Source: Legionella drozanskii LLAP-1 (GTDB lineage Bacteria > Pseudomonadota > Gammaproteobacteria > Legionellales > Legionellaceae). From it: DNA of 64,000 bases. Positions 1 to 9,238 of the stretch are shown here, in pieces. Below the pieces are notes generated by a model. It was not told the origin of the DNA. It was given only the letters and a program-made list of their open reading frames with translations, and searched no databases. The translations under genes and the position numbers were made by a program. The stretch is from the NCBI RefSeq assembly GCF_001467585.1, contig NZ_LNXY01000020.1, forward strand, positions 110,520 through 174,519, given 5' to 3'. Position 1 is the stretch's first letter, and each line of letters opens with the position of its first letter.

Positions 1-33
1 ATTATTGGATTGTAAGTTTCAAGAGTGGCCTTC

Positions 34-231
34 TAGACAACGCTTCCTCAGACCGAACGGATTGGAGACCTAGTTGCCAATTTAAATCTTTCGTTTCCGT
101 CAATCACCGCAAAAGCAAAGACGCAGGCACTGAGTGGAAGCGCTATGCGCTTAGCTCGAATCAATAAGGTAATTTTATGGCATGGATTTATTTATTGTTT
201 GCAGGCCTATTTGAAGTCGTATGGGCAGTAG
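34..231 (+). pseudogene. possible 3' remnant of a hydrolase-like gene
   Basis: The frame starting after a TAG at 31-33 reads TERIGDLVANLNLSFPSITA followed by a run ending SAMRLARI. This resembles the last helices of an amidohydrolase-type TIM barrel, where a short helix and an N-A-x-R-L motif close the domain. In-frame stops at 13-15 and 31-33 separate it from anything upstream, and the frame runs about 50 bases into the exporter gene. It may be the decayed end of a gene lying left of the window. The family guess is weak, and chance coding cannot be excluded. Confidence 0.22.
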
Positions 232-497
232 GATTAAAGTATACAGAGGGTTTTTCAAAACTTTATCCTTCATTAGCGACAATATTTGCTATGCTATTAA
301 GCTTTCTATTGCTTGCTCAATCGTTAAAAGTACTGCCTATTGGAACAGCCTATGCTATTTGGACAGGCATTGGAGCCGTTGGTGCTGTCTTTTATGGGAT
401 TTATTTTCTTGGAGAGCCGGCTACATTGATACGGCTTGGCTGTATTGCTCTAATCATTATCGCTATCATTGGACTAAAGCTGTCCAGCCCTCACTGA
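177..497 (+). CDS. small multidrug resistance family exporter, SugE/Gdx-like
   Basis: This 106-residue protein has four hydrophobic segments, the usual length and layout of the SMR family. The membrane-embedded Glu13 (in [14 protein letters not shown]) is the proton and substrate site of this family. The [11 protein letters not shown] and [17 protein letters not shown] motifs match the SugE/Gdx subgroup, known to export guanidinium and some quaternary ammonium compounds, better than EmrE. It would work as an antiparallel dimer in the inner membrane. I saw no guanidine riboswitch in the 176 bases upstream, though the true promoter may lie outside the window. It stands alone, convergent with rsgA. 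Confidence 0.85.
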   Translation: MAWIYLLFAGLFEVVWAVGLKYTEGFSKLYPSLATIFAMLLSFLLLAQSLKVLPIGTAYAIWTGIGAVGAVFYGIYFLGEPATLIRLGCIALIIIAIIGLKLSSPH

Positions 498-511
498 TTG
501 GTTTGTATTTT

Positions 512-1483
512 TTATGATTTCGCAAACTGCGTCGTTATTTTGAGAAAACTATCATAACGCCGCTGAGCTAGTTTACCTTCCTCCAAGGCCGCGATAATTG
601 CACAACCAGGACTATCACGGTGGTTACAATTACGAAACTTGCACTGAGAAGTCAAGGGTTTAAATTCTCGATAACCTTGAGTGATCTCTGAGACAGGCAT
701 ATGCCATAAACCAAATTCGCGAACGCCTGGAGAATCAATTAAATTGCCACCCGAAGGTAAATGATAAAGACGTGAATTGCTTGTTGTATGGCAACCTAAT
801 TCGGAGCCAACAGAGATTGCTGCGGTTTGAATATTAGTTTCATGAGGAAGTATTCCTGCAATTAATGAGGATTTTCCCACGCCAGATTGTCCAACAAAGA
901 CTGAGGTTTGATGGTTGAGTGTTTGCTTGAGTAAATCATAGCCCTGATTATCCTGACTGGACGTAAACAAAACAGGATATCCAAGCGGTTCATAAAATGC
1001 TAATAATTCGTCTTGCAAGCTAGGGTTAGCAATATCCATCTTATTGAGAACAATACAGACGTTGAGACCTAGATGTTCGATCATGACGAGATAACTATCG
1101 AGCAATGACCAAGATAGTTCGGGTTTTGCGGCAACCACCACAATGACTTGTGTAATATTTGCAGCGATTGGTTTAAACTCCCCTCGCTTATCAGGGCGGC
1201 CTAACATGGAGTCCCGAGGGAAACGGCTAACCACAACACCGTGTTTACCCTCAGCTTGCCAAATGACTCGATCTCCAGCGACTAAGGAGTCAATGTTGGG
1301 ACGAATAGAGCAATGAATGCGGTCATTTGTATCGTTTTCAATAATTGCATGACGGCTAAACCGAGAAAGCACTAAACCTTGTTGCGTAGATAAAAGCTCG
1401 TCGGTTTCGATGTTTTGCCGATAGTCTGACTGTATTTTTTGAATACGTGCAGTCTGCTGTTTGTTAATTCGTCTTTTACTCAT
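512..1483 (-). CDS. rsgA: ribosome small subunit-dependent GTPase A (RsgA/YjeQ)
   Basis: A 323-residue circularly permuted GTPase that assists late maturation of the 30S subunit and checks the decoding site. The motif order shows the permutation: NKMD (G4) comes first, then GQSGVGKSSL (G1 P-loop), then DSPG (G3). An N-terminal OB-like region (about residues 30-100) precedes the GTPase domain. The C-terminal zinc knuckle CKFRNCNHRDSPGC provides the Cys-Cys-His-Cys ligands. Length is near the E. coli protein (350). It is transcribed divergently from cca, with about 120 bases between the starts. Confidence 0.96.
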   Translation of the reverse strand: MSKRRINKQQTARIQKIQSDYRQNIETDELLSTQQGLVLSRFSRHAIIENDTNDRIHCSIRPNIDSLVAGDRVIWQAEGKHGVVVSRFPRDSMLGRPDKRGEFKPIAANITQVIVVVAAKPELSWSLLDSYLVMIEHLGLNVCIVLNKMDIANPSLQDELLAFYEPLGYPVLFTSSQDNQGYDLLKQTLNHQTSVFVGQSGVGKSSLIAGILPHETNIQTAAISVGSELGCHTTSNSRLYHLPSGGNLIDSPGVREFGLWHMPVSEITQGYREFKPLTSQCKFRNCNHRDSPGCAIIAALEEGKLAQRRYDSFLKITTQFAKS

Positions 1484-1602
1484 GGTTTAAACATAGTCTA
1501 TAATTGAGAGCATTATAAACCATATGAACCTGAATAGCTGGCAAAATGTTAAAGCTAAGTGACTCGGTGCATATTTTTTAAATTAAAAGGTCTTTAATTG
1601 GA

Positions 1603-2844
1603 ATGAAAGTTTATTTGGTTGGAGGAGCTGTTCGAGATCAACTATTGGGATATCCAGTAAAAGAGCGTGATTGGGTCGTCGTTGGCGCAACTCCTGAACA
1701 AATGCGCGAACAAGGCTACCAACAAGTTGGCCGTGATTTTCCAGTATTTCTACATCCTTCCACACGAGAAGAATACGCATTAGCCAGAACTGAGCGCAAG
1801 TCAGGGCCGGGTTATTATGGGTTCGATTGTGATTTCAATAAAAATGTGACGCTAGAAGACGATTTGTTGCGTCGTGATTTGACTATTAATGCGATGGCAA
1901 AAGACGAGGGCGGTCAACTTATTGATCCCTATCATGGACAAAACGATCTTAATGCAAAAATCTTACGCCATGTATCCCCAGCGTTTATAGAAGACCCCGT
2001 TCGTGTCCTTCGTGTAGCACGCTTTGCTGCTCGTTATGCGCATTTGGGTTTTAAATTAGCGGATGAGACCCGGGCTTTGATGTATGCTATGGTAACTCGC
2101 GGTGAATTAAAACATTTGGTTGCAGAACGAGTCTGGCAAGAATGGCAACGCAGTCTCAATGAACAAAATCCCGAAGTTTTTATTCAAATTTTAAGGGCAT
2201 GTGGGGCACTTAAAGTGGTTTTACCGGAAATTGATGCTTTATTTGGCGTTCCCAATCCGAGACAATATCATCCTGAAGTCGATAGCGGAGTGCATTCATT
2301 AATGAGTCTTCAGGCTGCTGTTGAATTATCCCCAGACCCTCAGGTGCGGTTTGCAGCTTTACTTCATGATTTGGGGAAAGCAGAGACGCCAATGGAACAA
2401 TGGCCTAAACATTATGAGCATGAAGAGCGCGGCGTGGAAATTATTAAGCCCTTATGCGAGCGTTTGCGGATTCCAGCCGATTACCGTAAATTTGCAGTGA
2501 TGGTTGCACGTTTTCATTTAAATATTCATCGCTTATTTGAATTACGCGCAAACACAATAGTGAAAATTCTTGAAAAAACGGATGCTTTTCGTCGTCCCCA
2601 GTTATTTGAAAAACTTTTATTAGCATGCGAAGCAGATGCTCAGGGTTGCGGTGGTCACAAAATTGACTATCAACAAGGGGTATCTTGGCGTTATCTCTTT
2701 ATGGAATGTGCTAAAGTGACTGCTCAAAATCTAATAGAGCAAGGCTTTCAAGGAGAAGCAATTAAGGAAGGGTTACATCAACGGCGTGTAGCTTGCGCTG
2801 ATCTTATTTCAAATTCGTGGAAACAACATGAAAAACATCAATAA
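1603..2844 (+). CDS. cca: multifunctional CCA-adding enzyme
   Basis: A class II tRNA nucleotidyltransferase (413 residues) that adds or repairs the 3' CCA of tRNAs using CTP and ATP. The N-terminus [19 protein letters not shown] is the nucleotidyltransferase signature, followed by [10 protein letters not shown] and [15 protein letters not shown] of the head and neck domains. An HD phosphohydrolase motif (LLHDLGK, about residue 252) marks the longer gammaproteobacterial form, which in E. coli also has phosphatase and 2',3'-phosphodiesterase activity. The last 17 bases overlap orn, so the two are probably translationally coupled. Confidence 0.96.
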   Translation: MKVYLVGGAVRDQLLGYPVKERDWVVVGATPEQMREQGYQQVGRDFPVFLHPSTREEYALARTERKSGPGYYGFDCDFNKNVTLEDDLLRRDLTINAMAKDEGGQLIDPYHGQNDLNAKILRHVSPAFIEDPVRVLRVARFAARYAHLGFKLADETRALMYAMVTRGELKHLVAERVWQEWQRSLNEQNPEVFIQILRACGALKVVLPEIDALFGVPNPRQYHPEVDSGVHSLMSLQAAVELSPDPQVRFAALLHDLGKAETPMEQWPKHYEHEERGVEIIKPLCERLRIPADYRKFAVMVARFHLNIHRLFELRANTIVKILEKTDAFRRPQLFEKLLLACEADAQGCGGHKIDYQQGVSWRYLFMECAKVTAQNLIEQGFQGEAIKEGLHQRRVACADLISNSWKQHEKHQ

Positions 2845-3388
2845 TTTAATTTGGATTGATCTGGAAATGACAGGTCTTTTGCCAGAAAAAGATCGTATCA
2901 TTGAAATGGCAACTATTGTTACAGACGCTCATCTCAACATTTTAGCTGAGGGCCCAGTGTTTGCTATTCGTCAGGATGAAGCTTTGCTGGCAGGAATGGA
3001 TGAATGGAATACGCGACAACATAATCAGTCAGGTTTGGTTAAGCGTGTGCTGGAATCAACAGTTACTGAGGCCCAAGCTGAGCGCCAAACAATCGAATTT
3101 CTCAAAAACTATATCGACCAGGGTAAATCTCCTATGTGTGGTAATAGTATTTGTCTGGATAGACGCTTTTTGTATAAATATATGCCGGACTTAGCCGCCT
3201 ATTTTCATTACCGCAATTTAGATGTGACTACTTTAAAAGAATTAGTAAAACGTTGGAGACCAAGATTGCTTCAAGGCGTGATAAAAGAATCAAAACATTT
3301 AGCACTGGATGATATCAAAGATTCAATTGCTGAACTGGCCTATTATCGTCAACATTTTATTAATTTAGCGGATGCTAATCATGATTGA
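2828..3388 (+). CDS. orn: oligoribonuclease
   Basis: A 186-residue DEDDh 3'-5' exoribonuclease that degrades 2-5 nt RNAs, including pGpG from cyclic-di-GMP turnover. The first metal-binding motif WIDLEMTGL is at residues 9-17, and the later [10 protein letters not shown] supplies the terminal acidic residues. Length matches the E. coli enzyme (181). It starts inside the end of cca and overlaps the start of queH, making a compact cca-orn-queH operon. Confidence 0.96.
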   Translation: MKNINNLIWIDLEMTGLLPEKDRIIEMATIVTDAHLNILAEGPVFAIRQDEALLAGMDEWNTRQHNQSGLVKRVLESTVTEAQAERQTIEFLKNYIDQGKSPMCGNSICLDRRFLYKYMPDLAAYFHYRNLDVTTLKELVKRWRPRLLQGVIKESKHLALDDIKDSIAELAYYRQHFINLADANHD

Positions 3389-4058
3389 GCGCGAAGATCT
3401 TATTCTACCTAATGAGGCCGATAAATTATTATTGCATTCATGCTGTGCGCCCTGTTCAGGCGAAGTCATGGAAGCCTTGTTATTTTCAGACATAAATTTT
3501 TCTATTTTTTTCTATAATCCCAATATACATCCAGTACAAGAATATGAAATCAGAAAAAATGAAAATATAGCTTTTGCAAAAAAGCATAATATTCCCTTTA
3601 TCGATGCCGATTATGATAAAGATAATTGGTTTGCACGAATAAAAGGCCTTGAATGGGAGCCTGAACGTGGAAAACGTTGTACGGCCTGTTTTGATATGCG
3701 TTTTGAGCGCACAGCACTTTATGCTTATGAGCATGGTTTTCCCGTAATAAGTAGTTCACTTGGCATTTCCCGCTGGAAGGATATGAATCAAATTAATGAG
3801 GCTGGTATACGTGCAGCTAGTCGTTATCCACAGATAGAATATTGGACTTACAACTGGCGCAAAAATGGCGGGGCGGCAAGAATGTATGAAATCGCGAAGC
3901 GGGAAAGTTTCTATAAACAGGAATATTGCGGTTGTGTGTATTCTTTGCGAGACACTAATGCTTGGCGCAAACAGAACACACGTGAGCGAATTAAGATTGG
4001 TATTAATTATTATGGTACTGAACAAGAGCAGCAGGGATCGGACACACAAGAAAATTAA
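3381..4058 (+). CDS. queH: epoxyqueuosine reductase QueH
   Basis: QueH (formerly DUF208) performs the last step of tRNA queuosine synthesis, reducing epoxyqueuosine; it is the cobalamin-independent alternative to QueG. The N-terminal [13 protein letters not shown] carries the adjacent Cys pair and CxxC, and [15 protein letters not shown] plus the C-terminal EYCGC supply the other cysteines expected for the Fe-S and metal sites. I chose ATG 3381 over 3372 because AGCGGA lies 8 bases upstream of it. The gene starts within the last codons of orn. Tgt, which inserts the queuosine precursor, is encoded about 16 kb away at 20134. Confidence 0.9.
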   Translation: MIEREDLILPNEADKLLLHSCCAPCSGEVMEALLFSDINFSIFFYNPNIHPVQEYEIRKNENIAFAKKHNIPFIDADYDKDNWFARIKGLEWEPERGKRCTACFDMRFERTALYAYEHGFPVISSSLGISRWKDMNQINEAGIRAASRYPQIEYWTYNWRKNGGAARMYEIAKRESFYKQEYCGCVYSLRDTNAWRKQNTRERIKIGINYYGTEQEQQGSDTQEN

Positions 4059-4070
4059 AGGAGAGCAGCG

Positions 4071-5012
4071 ATGATCTTTCATGAATATGAAGAAGAAGCG
4101 CATGATCATCATAGTCACTCTCATGGTCATCATCATGGGCCCAGGGAATATAATCGGGCATTTTTGATTGCTATTATAGCGAATGGTGTGTTTGTGATTT
4201 GCCAAATTATTTTTGCTTATATTGCGAACTCCACCAGCTTATTAGCGGATGCAATTCATAATCTTGGTGATGTCTTAAGTTTGATTCTTGCTTGGATTGC
4301 CAATGGCTTACTGAAGCGAAATCCTACCCAACAGACAACTTATGGTATGAAAAAAACCTCCATTTTAGCTGCCTTGGCTAATGGAGTTTTACTGGTATTT
4401 ACCTGTGGAATTATCGCGACTGAGGCGGTGTATAAATTATTCTCGCCCTCGCAAACTGAAGCAATTTCCGTCATGATCATCGCTAGCATAGGAATTCTAG
4501 TGAATGGAGCAACTGCGGCCCTCTTTTTACGTGGTTCGGATGATTTGAACATTCGCGCGGCTTTCCTGCATTTATTATATGACGCAATTATCTCAATCGG
4601 CGTTGTGCTCTCCGCAGCACTTTTGTATTGGACACATTGGTTGTGGATTGACCCCGTCGTTGGTTTGTTAATTTCTATTTTAATTATTAAAGGAACTTGG
4701 ACGCTCTTCACGGATAGCTTCCGACTGATTATTGATGGAGTTCCTCGAGGGATATCGTGGAATGAAGTGCGGGAATCGTTACAGGCTGAACCAGGGGTCA
4801 AAGAAGTTCATGATCTCCATATTTGGGCAATTAGCACCCAAGAAAATGCACTCTCAGTGCACCTTTTCATGCCCGATTTGCCATTAAGTGATGAAGCACG
4901 ACAGACTTTAGTGAAGCACTTGCATGATAAGCATAATATCCATCATGCGACTATCCAGGTTGAACGTGATTTATCCTTTTGCGCGGATGCTTGTACTCCT
5001 ACGTTGAGCTAG
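4071..5012 (+). CDS. cation diffusion facilitator, ZitB/CzcD-like
   Basis: A 313-residue CDF-family exporter, probably for Zn(II), driven by proton exchange at the inner membrane. The N-terminus is His-rich (HDHHSHSHGHHHG), a feature of zinc-selective members. TM2 has the ADAIHNLGD motif and TM5 the LYDAI motif; His/Asp pairs at these two places form the transport site. A cytosolic ferredoxin-like domain follows (about residues 215-300). An AGGAGAG ribosome site precedes ATG 4071, 12 bases after queH, so co-transcription with cca-orn-queH is likely. Confidence 0.92.
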   Translation: MIFHEYEEEAHDHHSHSHGHHHGPREYNRAFLIAIIANGVFVICQIIFAYIANSTSLLADAIHNLGDVLSLILAWIANGLLKRNPTQQTTYGMKKTSILAALANGVLLVFTCGIIATEAVYKLFSPSQTEAISVMIIASIGILVNGATAALFLRGSDDLNIRAAFLHLLYDAIISIGVVLSAALLYWTHWLWIDPVVGLLISILIIKGTWTLFTDSFRLIIDGVPRGISWNEVRESLQAEPGVKEVHDLHIWAISTQENALSVHLFMPDLPLSDEARQTLVKHLHDKHNIHHATIQVERDLSFCADACTPTLS

Positions 5013-5031
5013 GTTCTTAGAAATGTTGGGC

Positions 5032-5061
5032 TGTGATACCTCAGGGCTAAGGTCCAACATA
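5032..5061. repeat. palindromic intergenic element between convergent genes
   Basis: Arms ATGTTGG and CCAACAT flank an internal GGGCT/AGGGCT-rich stretch. It sits in the 52-base gap where the cation exporter (+) and hemY (-) converge. It resembles the GTTGGGCC palindromes at 9152, 9200, 13474 and 21903 and may fold as a bidirectional terminator. Confidence 0.5.
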
Positions 5062-5064
5062 TCC

Positions 5065-6249
5065 TTATTTTTCTTCCTGAATTGCAAGAGCTAATCCCTG
5101 ACGATAGGCAATACAGGCGCCCGGCTGATCGCTTAAACGTTCAAGTAAGTGGCCTAACTCCTCATAACTTTCGGGGGTTGCTGCGAGGTTAATGCTTTTT
5201 TCAAAATAAGTTTTTGCTTTACCCCATAAATGATTGTGCAGACATAATCGGCCTAGGCAAAGATATAACTCAGCAGAATGAGGTTGTTTTTTCAGTAAGG
5301 ACTCGGCGAATAGGAGCTGCTTATCACTCGTTCTCACTTTACCATATAAGTTAATTAAATTTTCATCGTATTGTCGACGTAGGCAGTAGCGTAAAACGGA
5401 TTCTGCTTTTTGATGGTCTTTATGAGCTATTAAAAAACGACAATATTCAGCCATCAAATCTGGATCATGAGCTAGGTTTTTGGGTAATCGGTCGATTAAT
5501 TGAGTTAAATTCTCAGGTTGAGAATATTTTGTTGCATCTGAAATCGCTTGCAAATAAGTTTGCTGCTGTAATCGAGCAAAAGCATTGCCCGAGACAACAT
5601 GATATTTCTTTAATTCAGGAAGAAGAGCAATAAGCTGGGGCCAATCTTTAACCTCGATATAAAGGCGCATGAGCAGCTTTAACACATAAGGATGTCGCGG
5701 AGCCAAGTCTTGCAAATGACGTAAAGTGGCTAGCGCTTGCTCCCATTGCTGATTGGCAAGTTGCAGCTGCGCTTGAGTTAGCTCCACTGCTATTTTGGCA
5801 TCTGGCATGGATTGCTGAGCTTCACGAAGATAATTGTCGCGCAGTTGATTATCACCCATCTCTTGAGCCGCTCGCGCTGCCGTTAAATAGTTGAGCAAAG
5901 GACTCTCTGTATCTGGCAGTGCTTTGATTAAGTGGTTTTTAGCCTGAGACCAATGGCCCTCACTGAATTCAATTAAACCCTGCTGAGTTTTAGCTTGCGC
6001 TTTTTGAATACGTCGTTTTGCTTGCCAATTGCGAAAAGTTGTAGGGCTTCTACCTAGTTTAGCGAGTAGTAATAGAATTCCATGGAGTACAAAAAATGCG
6101 ACAATCAATGAAAATATGGCAAACCAAAGCGTGGTTTCTAGACTCCAGTGGTTAACGGTGACTAGTAAGTAGCCCGGGTCATGACTTAATTGAATTCCTA
6201 CATAGACGGAAATCAGTAAGACAAGAAAAATTAGGAATAAGCGAATCAT
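5065..6249 (-). CDS. hemY: HemY-like heme biosynthesis-associated membrane protein
   Basis: A 394-residue protein of the proteobacterial HemY type, encoded last in the hemCDXY operon. Two membrane segments lie near the N-terminus (about residues 1-20 and 40-62), followed by a long helical region of TPR-like repeats, for example the run around SAELYLCLGRLCLHNHLWGKA and the last repeat SYEELGHLLERL. It is not the oxygen-dependent protoporphyrinogen oxidase that is called HemY in Bacillus. Its exact role in late heme synthesis is unsettled. Its start overlaps the hemX stop by 4 bases, indicating coupling. Confidence 0.9.
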   Translation of the reverse strand: MIRLFLIFLVLLISVYVGIQLSHDPGYLLVTVNHWSLETTLWFAIFSLIVAFFVLHGILLLLAKLGRSPTTFRNWQAKRRIQKAQAKTQQGLIEFSEGHWSQAKNHLIKALPDTESPLLNYLTAARAAQEMGDNQLRDNYLREAQQSMPDAKIAVELTQAQLQLANQQWEQALATLRHLQDLAPRHPYVLKLLMRLYIEVKDWPQLIALLPELKKYHVVSGNAFARLQQQTYLQAISDATKYSQPENLTQLIDRLPKNLAHDPDLMAEYCRFLIAHKDHQKAESVLRYCLRRQYDENLINLYGKVRTSDKQLLFAESLLKKQPHSAELYLCLGRLCLHNHLWGKAKTYFEKSINLAATPESYEELGHLLERLSDQPGACIAYRQGLALAIQEEK

Positions 6250-7373
6250 TGGGCTTTGCCTCCTTCCTTGGTAGTAGAGGTATCCATCGACTGCGTTTGT
6301 TTGGAATCTATCAATTGATTGAGGATTGTAAGTGATTGATCAAGCGTTGGCCTAACTCTTTCTAATTTTTCTTTTTGCAAGGACTGTAGTTGTTTGATTA
6401 AGGTTTGTGTGGCTAATGCATTTTCATCAAAAGCACGATTGATATTGTTTAAAGCCTGTGAGAGCGCTAATTGATAGATTTTAGGATTACTGTGTAAAAG
6501 TGCCCATTGCGCCTCTTGCAAATTAAACCGGATGCTATCACGGAGTAAGGTCTGATGAAGAGGTGAAAGTAAAGGTTGAATGTCTTCATCATTACGACGA
6601 ACAACAACAAGCTTTTCTAAAACATAGAGGCTTTCTTTGAATTTTTGGCGCCAAGTGGGATTTTCCTTATCGATTTTCTGATTAAGTTGCGAATCATCCA
6701 AAGGTTGTTTAATGGGTAAGTTGTCGATCACGTTTTCAGCCGCATCCAGTTGACTTAAAAGTCCGGCAACATCGATTTTAGGAAGCGATTGCAATTGTAC
6801 TATTTCTTGCGCGATGGCTTGTCGTACATTAAATAACTGTTGATCGGGAATATTACGTAATAAGGCATCTGCTTGCTGTAAGAGGCCAATAGTCGCTTCC
6901 TGATCATCACTCCAATGAGCATTAATTTGTGCCAACTCCAAATAGTAACGGGCTTTTAACAATAGCCAATCTTGCGTTTGAAAAAGACGCTGTTGCATAG
7001 CAGATTGTAGTTGGTCATTCATTGCTTGCATTTGGTTTTGCATACTGGTTTGCGATTGGCTGGCGGCTGTCTTGACGGTTGCGAGATTGTTTTGGGTATC
7101 CGATTGCTGTTGTTTGATTTGTTCGACTGTACGATTAATTGTTTGTGCTTGCTGCTGATTGAGTTGCTGCGATTGTTTACTCGCATAGATGGCATAGAAA
7201 GCGACGAGGAGGGCAAGAAGAGCCAGGGCGCTTGGAAGCAAAGTTACTATTCCTGGTAGTGATTTAGAGGAAGACTTCGTTTTAATGGTCTGTTGGGTTT
7301 GAATTTTATCTAACTGAGAAGGTTTATCAGCCGGTTTGGAAGACTTTGTCTGTTCTTCATTGTTATTGGCCAT
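6246..7373 (-). CDS. hemX: HemX-like membrane protein
   Basis: A 375-residue protein of the HemX family, often annotated as a putative uroporphyrinogen-III C-methyltransferase although it has no methyltransferase motifs. A Lys/Gln-rich cytoplasmic N-terminus of about 45 residues is followed by one membrane segment (LLPSALALLALLVAFYAIYA). A Gln-rich coiled coil comes next (about residues 70-130), and then a helical periplasmic domain. The coding region overlaps hemD by 11 bases and hemY by 4, so the four genes form one transcript. Confidence 0.88.
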   Translation of the reverse strand: MANNNEEQTKSSKPADKPSQLDKIQTQQTIKTKSSSKSLPGIVTLLPSALALLALLVAFYAIYASKQSQQLNQQQAQTINRTVEQIKQQQSDTQNNLATVKTAASQSQTSMQNQMQAMNDQLQSAMQQRLFQTQDWLLLKARYYLELAQINAHWSDDQEATIGLLQQADALLRNIPDQQLFNVRQAIAQEIVQLQSLPKIDVAGLLSQLDAAENVIDNLPIKQPLDDSQLNQKIDKENPTWRQKFKESLYVLEKLVVVRRNDEDIQPLLSPLHQTLLRDSIRFNLQEAQWALLHSNPKIYQLALSQALNNINRAFDENALATQTLIKQLQSLQKEKLERVRPTLDQSLTILNQLIDSKQTQSMDTSTTKEGGKAQ

Positions 7374-8121
7374 GACTTAATCCTTGGTTGAATTCGTGCA
7401 ATGCATTTAATAGTGTTTCTAGGGTACTGACTATAATGGTTTGCATACCCAATAATGCAGCTTCTTTCGCCAAACGCTCGCTAATTACAATACAGGGTAA
7501 ACTACGAAGCCAGGCATGTCTCCCTTCACCAAACAAAAGAAAAATATTATGCATCGCTTGTTGACTTGTAAACAGTATAATATCCACAGCTTGATTGCGC
7601 CACAATGAATGAAACAGTTCTGAGTTGGCTTGTGGCAGAAGCTGTTTGTAGACCTGAAAGATCAATAAATTCGCGCCGCGAGTGCTCAGGGTTTCCTCAA
7701 TGAGAGGTCTTCCTTTTTCGCCTTTAAACAGCAAAATGGTTTCATTTTTGACCTGTTGTAACGTCTGAAGTTCTAGTAAATGCTCACTGTCAGCAATCTC
7801 CGGACTAAGATCTACTTGAATGCCATAATTCCTCAAAGCGTTTGCTGTTGCCTGTCCAACAGCGATGACTTGGATAGTCGTTGGCCACTTTTGCGCTAGA
7901 GCACTAAAGCAATATTTCACGGCATTAGTGCTCACGAAGATAGCTTTTTCCACGGTATTCAATTGCGGTAATGACCTCAGCCAATCCTTAGGTGTCGGTT
8001 TAATAGTGAGGGCTGGACATTCAATTGCCACACCGCCAGCTGCATTAATCATCTGACTTAGGATTTTGCCCTGCTCAAGAGGGCGAGTATTTAAGACACG
8101 CAGGCCGTTGAGTGAACTCAT
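7363..8121 (-). CDS. hemD: uroporphyrinogen-III synthase
   Basis: A 252-residue HemD that closes and rearranges hydroxymethylbilane into uroporphyrinogen III. The family is weakly conserved. Supporting features are the N-terminal NTRPLEQG, the alternating Rossmann-like segments including ILFTSQQAMHNI, and AVGQATANALRNYGI in the middle. Its ATG overlaps the hemC stop codon (ATGA arrangement), the usual hemCD coupling. Confidence 0.92.
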   Translation of the reverse strand: MSSLNGLRVLNTRPLEQGKILSQMINAAGGVAIECPALTIKPTPKDWLRSLPQLNTVEKAIFVSTNAVKYCFSALAQKWPTTIQVIAVGQATANALRNYGIQVDLSPEIADSEHLLELQTLQQVKNETILLFKGEKGRPLIEETLSTRGANLLIFQVYKQLLPQANSELFHSLWRNQAVDIILFTSQQAMHNIFLLFGEGRHAWLRSLPCIVISERLAKEAALLGMQTIIVSTLETLLNALHEFNQGLSHGQ

Positions 8122-9041
8122 GATTGGGCTAATAGCTCTGCTGCTCCTTTAGCATATAAGGCCTTAGCGCAAGCTTCAGCTAAGTCTTGTGCCTGGGATT
8201 GATGACTCCTTCGACTATCACTAATCACTTTTTTGCCATCAGGGGAGAGTACTTTTGCACGAAGCTCTAATTGGTCTTTTCCTTCGGCTCTGCAATACAC
8301 GGCAAGAGGCGCATGACAGTTACCGCCTAGTAAGGCATTCACTTGACGTTCAGCACTTACACAAAGAGCAGTAAGTGGATCGTTTAAAGGGGCTAAGAGT
8401 TCTTGTATTGCCCGATCACCTTGGCGGCATTCTATACCTAAGGCACCCTGCCCACAGGCTGGTAACATTAAATCCTCGTTTAAGATTTCACTAATCGAAT
8501 TATGAAACTCCATGCGTTCGAGACCAGCGACGGCAAGGATAATTGCATCATATTCGCCGGCGTGTAGCTTGTCTAATCGCGTATTAATGTTGCCACGTAG
8601 GGGTCTGATTTCAAGATCGGGACGCAGTGCTAAAAGTTGTGCCTGACGGCGGAGGCTTGCTGTTCCCACAATACTTTTTTGAGGAAGTTCGCTTAATTTT
8701 CTGTGGTTTGCGGCGATGAATGCGTCAAAGGGATTATGTCTGTCACAAATCGTAGTAAGCGCTAAACCCTCGGGGAAAGTTGCAGGCACATCTTTTAGCG
8801 AATGGACGGCTATATCAGCTCTATTATCTAAAAGAGCTTCTTCTAATTCTTTTACAAATAGTCCTTTACCACCAACCGCTTGCAACTTATCGCGTAGAAA
8901 TTTATCTCCTGAGGTGGTCATGGGAACTAGCTCTATTTTAAGTGAGGGCCAGTATTGATTGATTTTTTCACCGATGTGATTTGCCTGCCACAGAGCAAGA
9001 GGACTTTTTCTTGTCGCTATCCGCAAAACTTGAATGACCAT
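8118..9041 (-). CDS. hemC: porphobilinogen deaminase (hydroxymethylbilane synthase)
   Basis: A 307-residue HemC, which polymerises four porphobilinogens into hydroxymethylbilane. The N-terminal RIATRKSPLALWQA, the catalytic-site VHSLKDVPA and the GTASLRRQAQ, LRGNINTRL motifs are all present. The Cys in LLGGNCHAPLA is the attachment point of the dipyrromethane cofactor. It is the first gene of the minus-strand hemCDXY operon; the promoter should lie in 9042-9150, between the start codon and the palindromic repeats. Confidence 0.97.
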   Translation of the reverse strand: MVIQVLRIATRKSPLALWQANHIGEKINQYWPSLKIELVPMTTSGDKFLRDKLQAVGGKGLFVKELEEALLDNRADIAVHSLKDVPATFPEGLALTTICDRHNPFDAFIAANHRKLSELPQKSIVGTASLRRQAQLLALRPDLEIRPLRGNINTRLDKLHAGEYDAIILAVAGLERMEFHNSISEILNEDLMLPACGQGALGIECRQGDRAIQELLAPLNDPLTALCVSAERQVNALLGGNCHAPLAVYCRAEGKDQLELRAKVLSPDGKKVISDSRRSHQSQAQDLAEACAKALYAKGAAELLAQS

Positions 9042-9151
9042 TAATTTTTCTTACACAATTTTTTATTGCCATAATACACAGGATTAGTTTTTCTTGTAAC
9101 CCCTCTTATGGAGGCATTATTGAATGGGTGAATTTTGCGCAACTAATGTAG

Positions 9152-9211
9152 GTTGAGGTCAAGGCCCAACAAATTCATTAACCTAAGAATAGGTAAAATG
9201 TTGGGCCCAAC
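9152..9211. repeat. paired GTTGGGCC-type palindromic elements
   Basis: GTTGAGGTCAAGGCCCAAC (9152-9170) is followed by a perfect 12-base palindrome GTTGGGCCCAAC (9200-9211). The first element's right arm can also pair with the second, making a larger hairpin. The pair lies between hemC (start side) and the 3' end of the GDSL hydrolase gene, so it could terminate the latter. It is the same family as the element at 13474. Confidence 0.6.
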
Positions 9212-9238
9212 CGATGGTTAATGCATCCTTGCCTCCTC

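Noticed and set aside
1-176. Guanidine riboswitch upstream of the SugE/Gdx-like gene
   Set aside because: I saw no conserved guanidine-I or -II type loops; the visible bases look like decayed coding sequence.
3756-4205. 149-residue minus-strand frame
   Set aside because: It is a shadow of queH and the cation exporter; the His codon run of the exporter gives it length.
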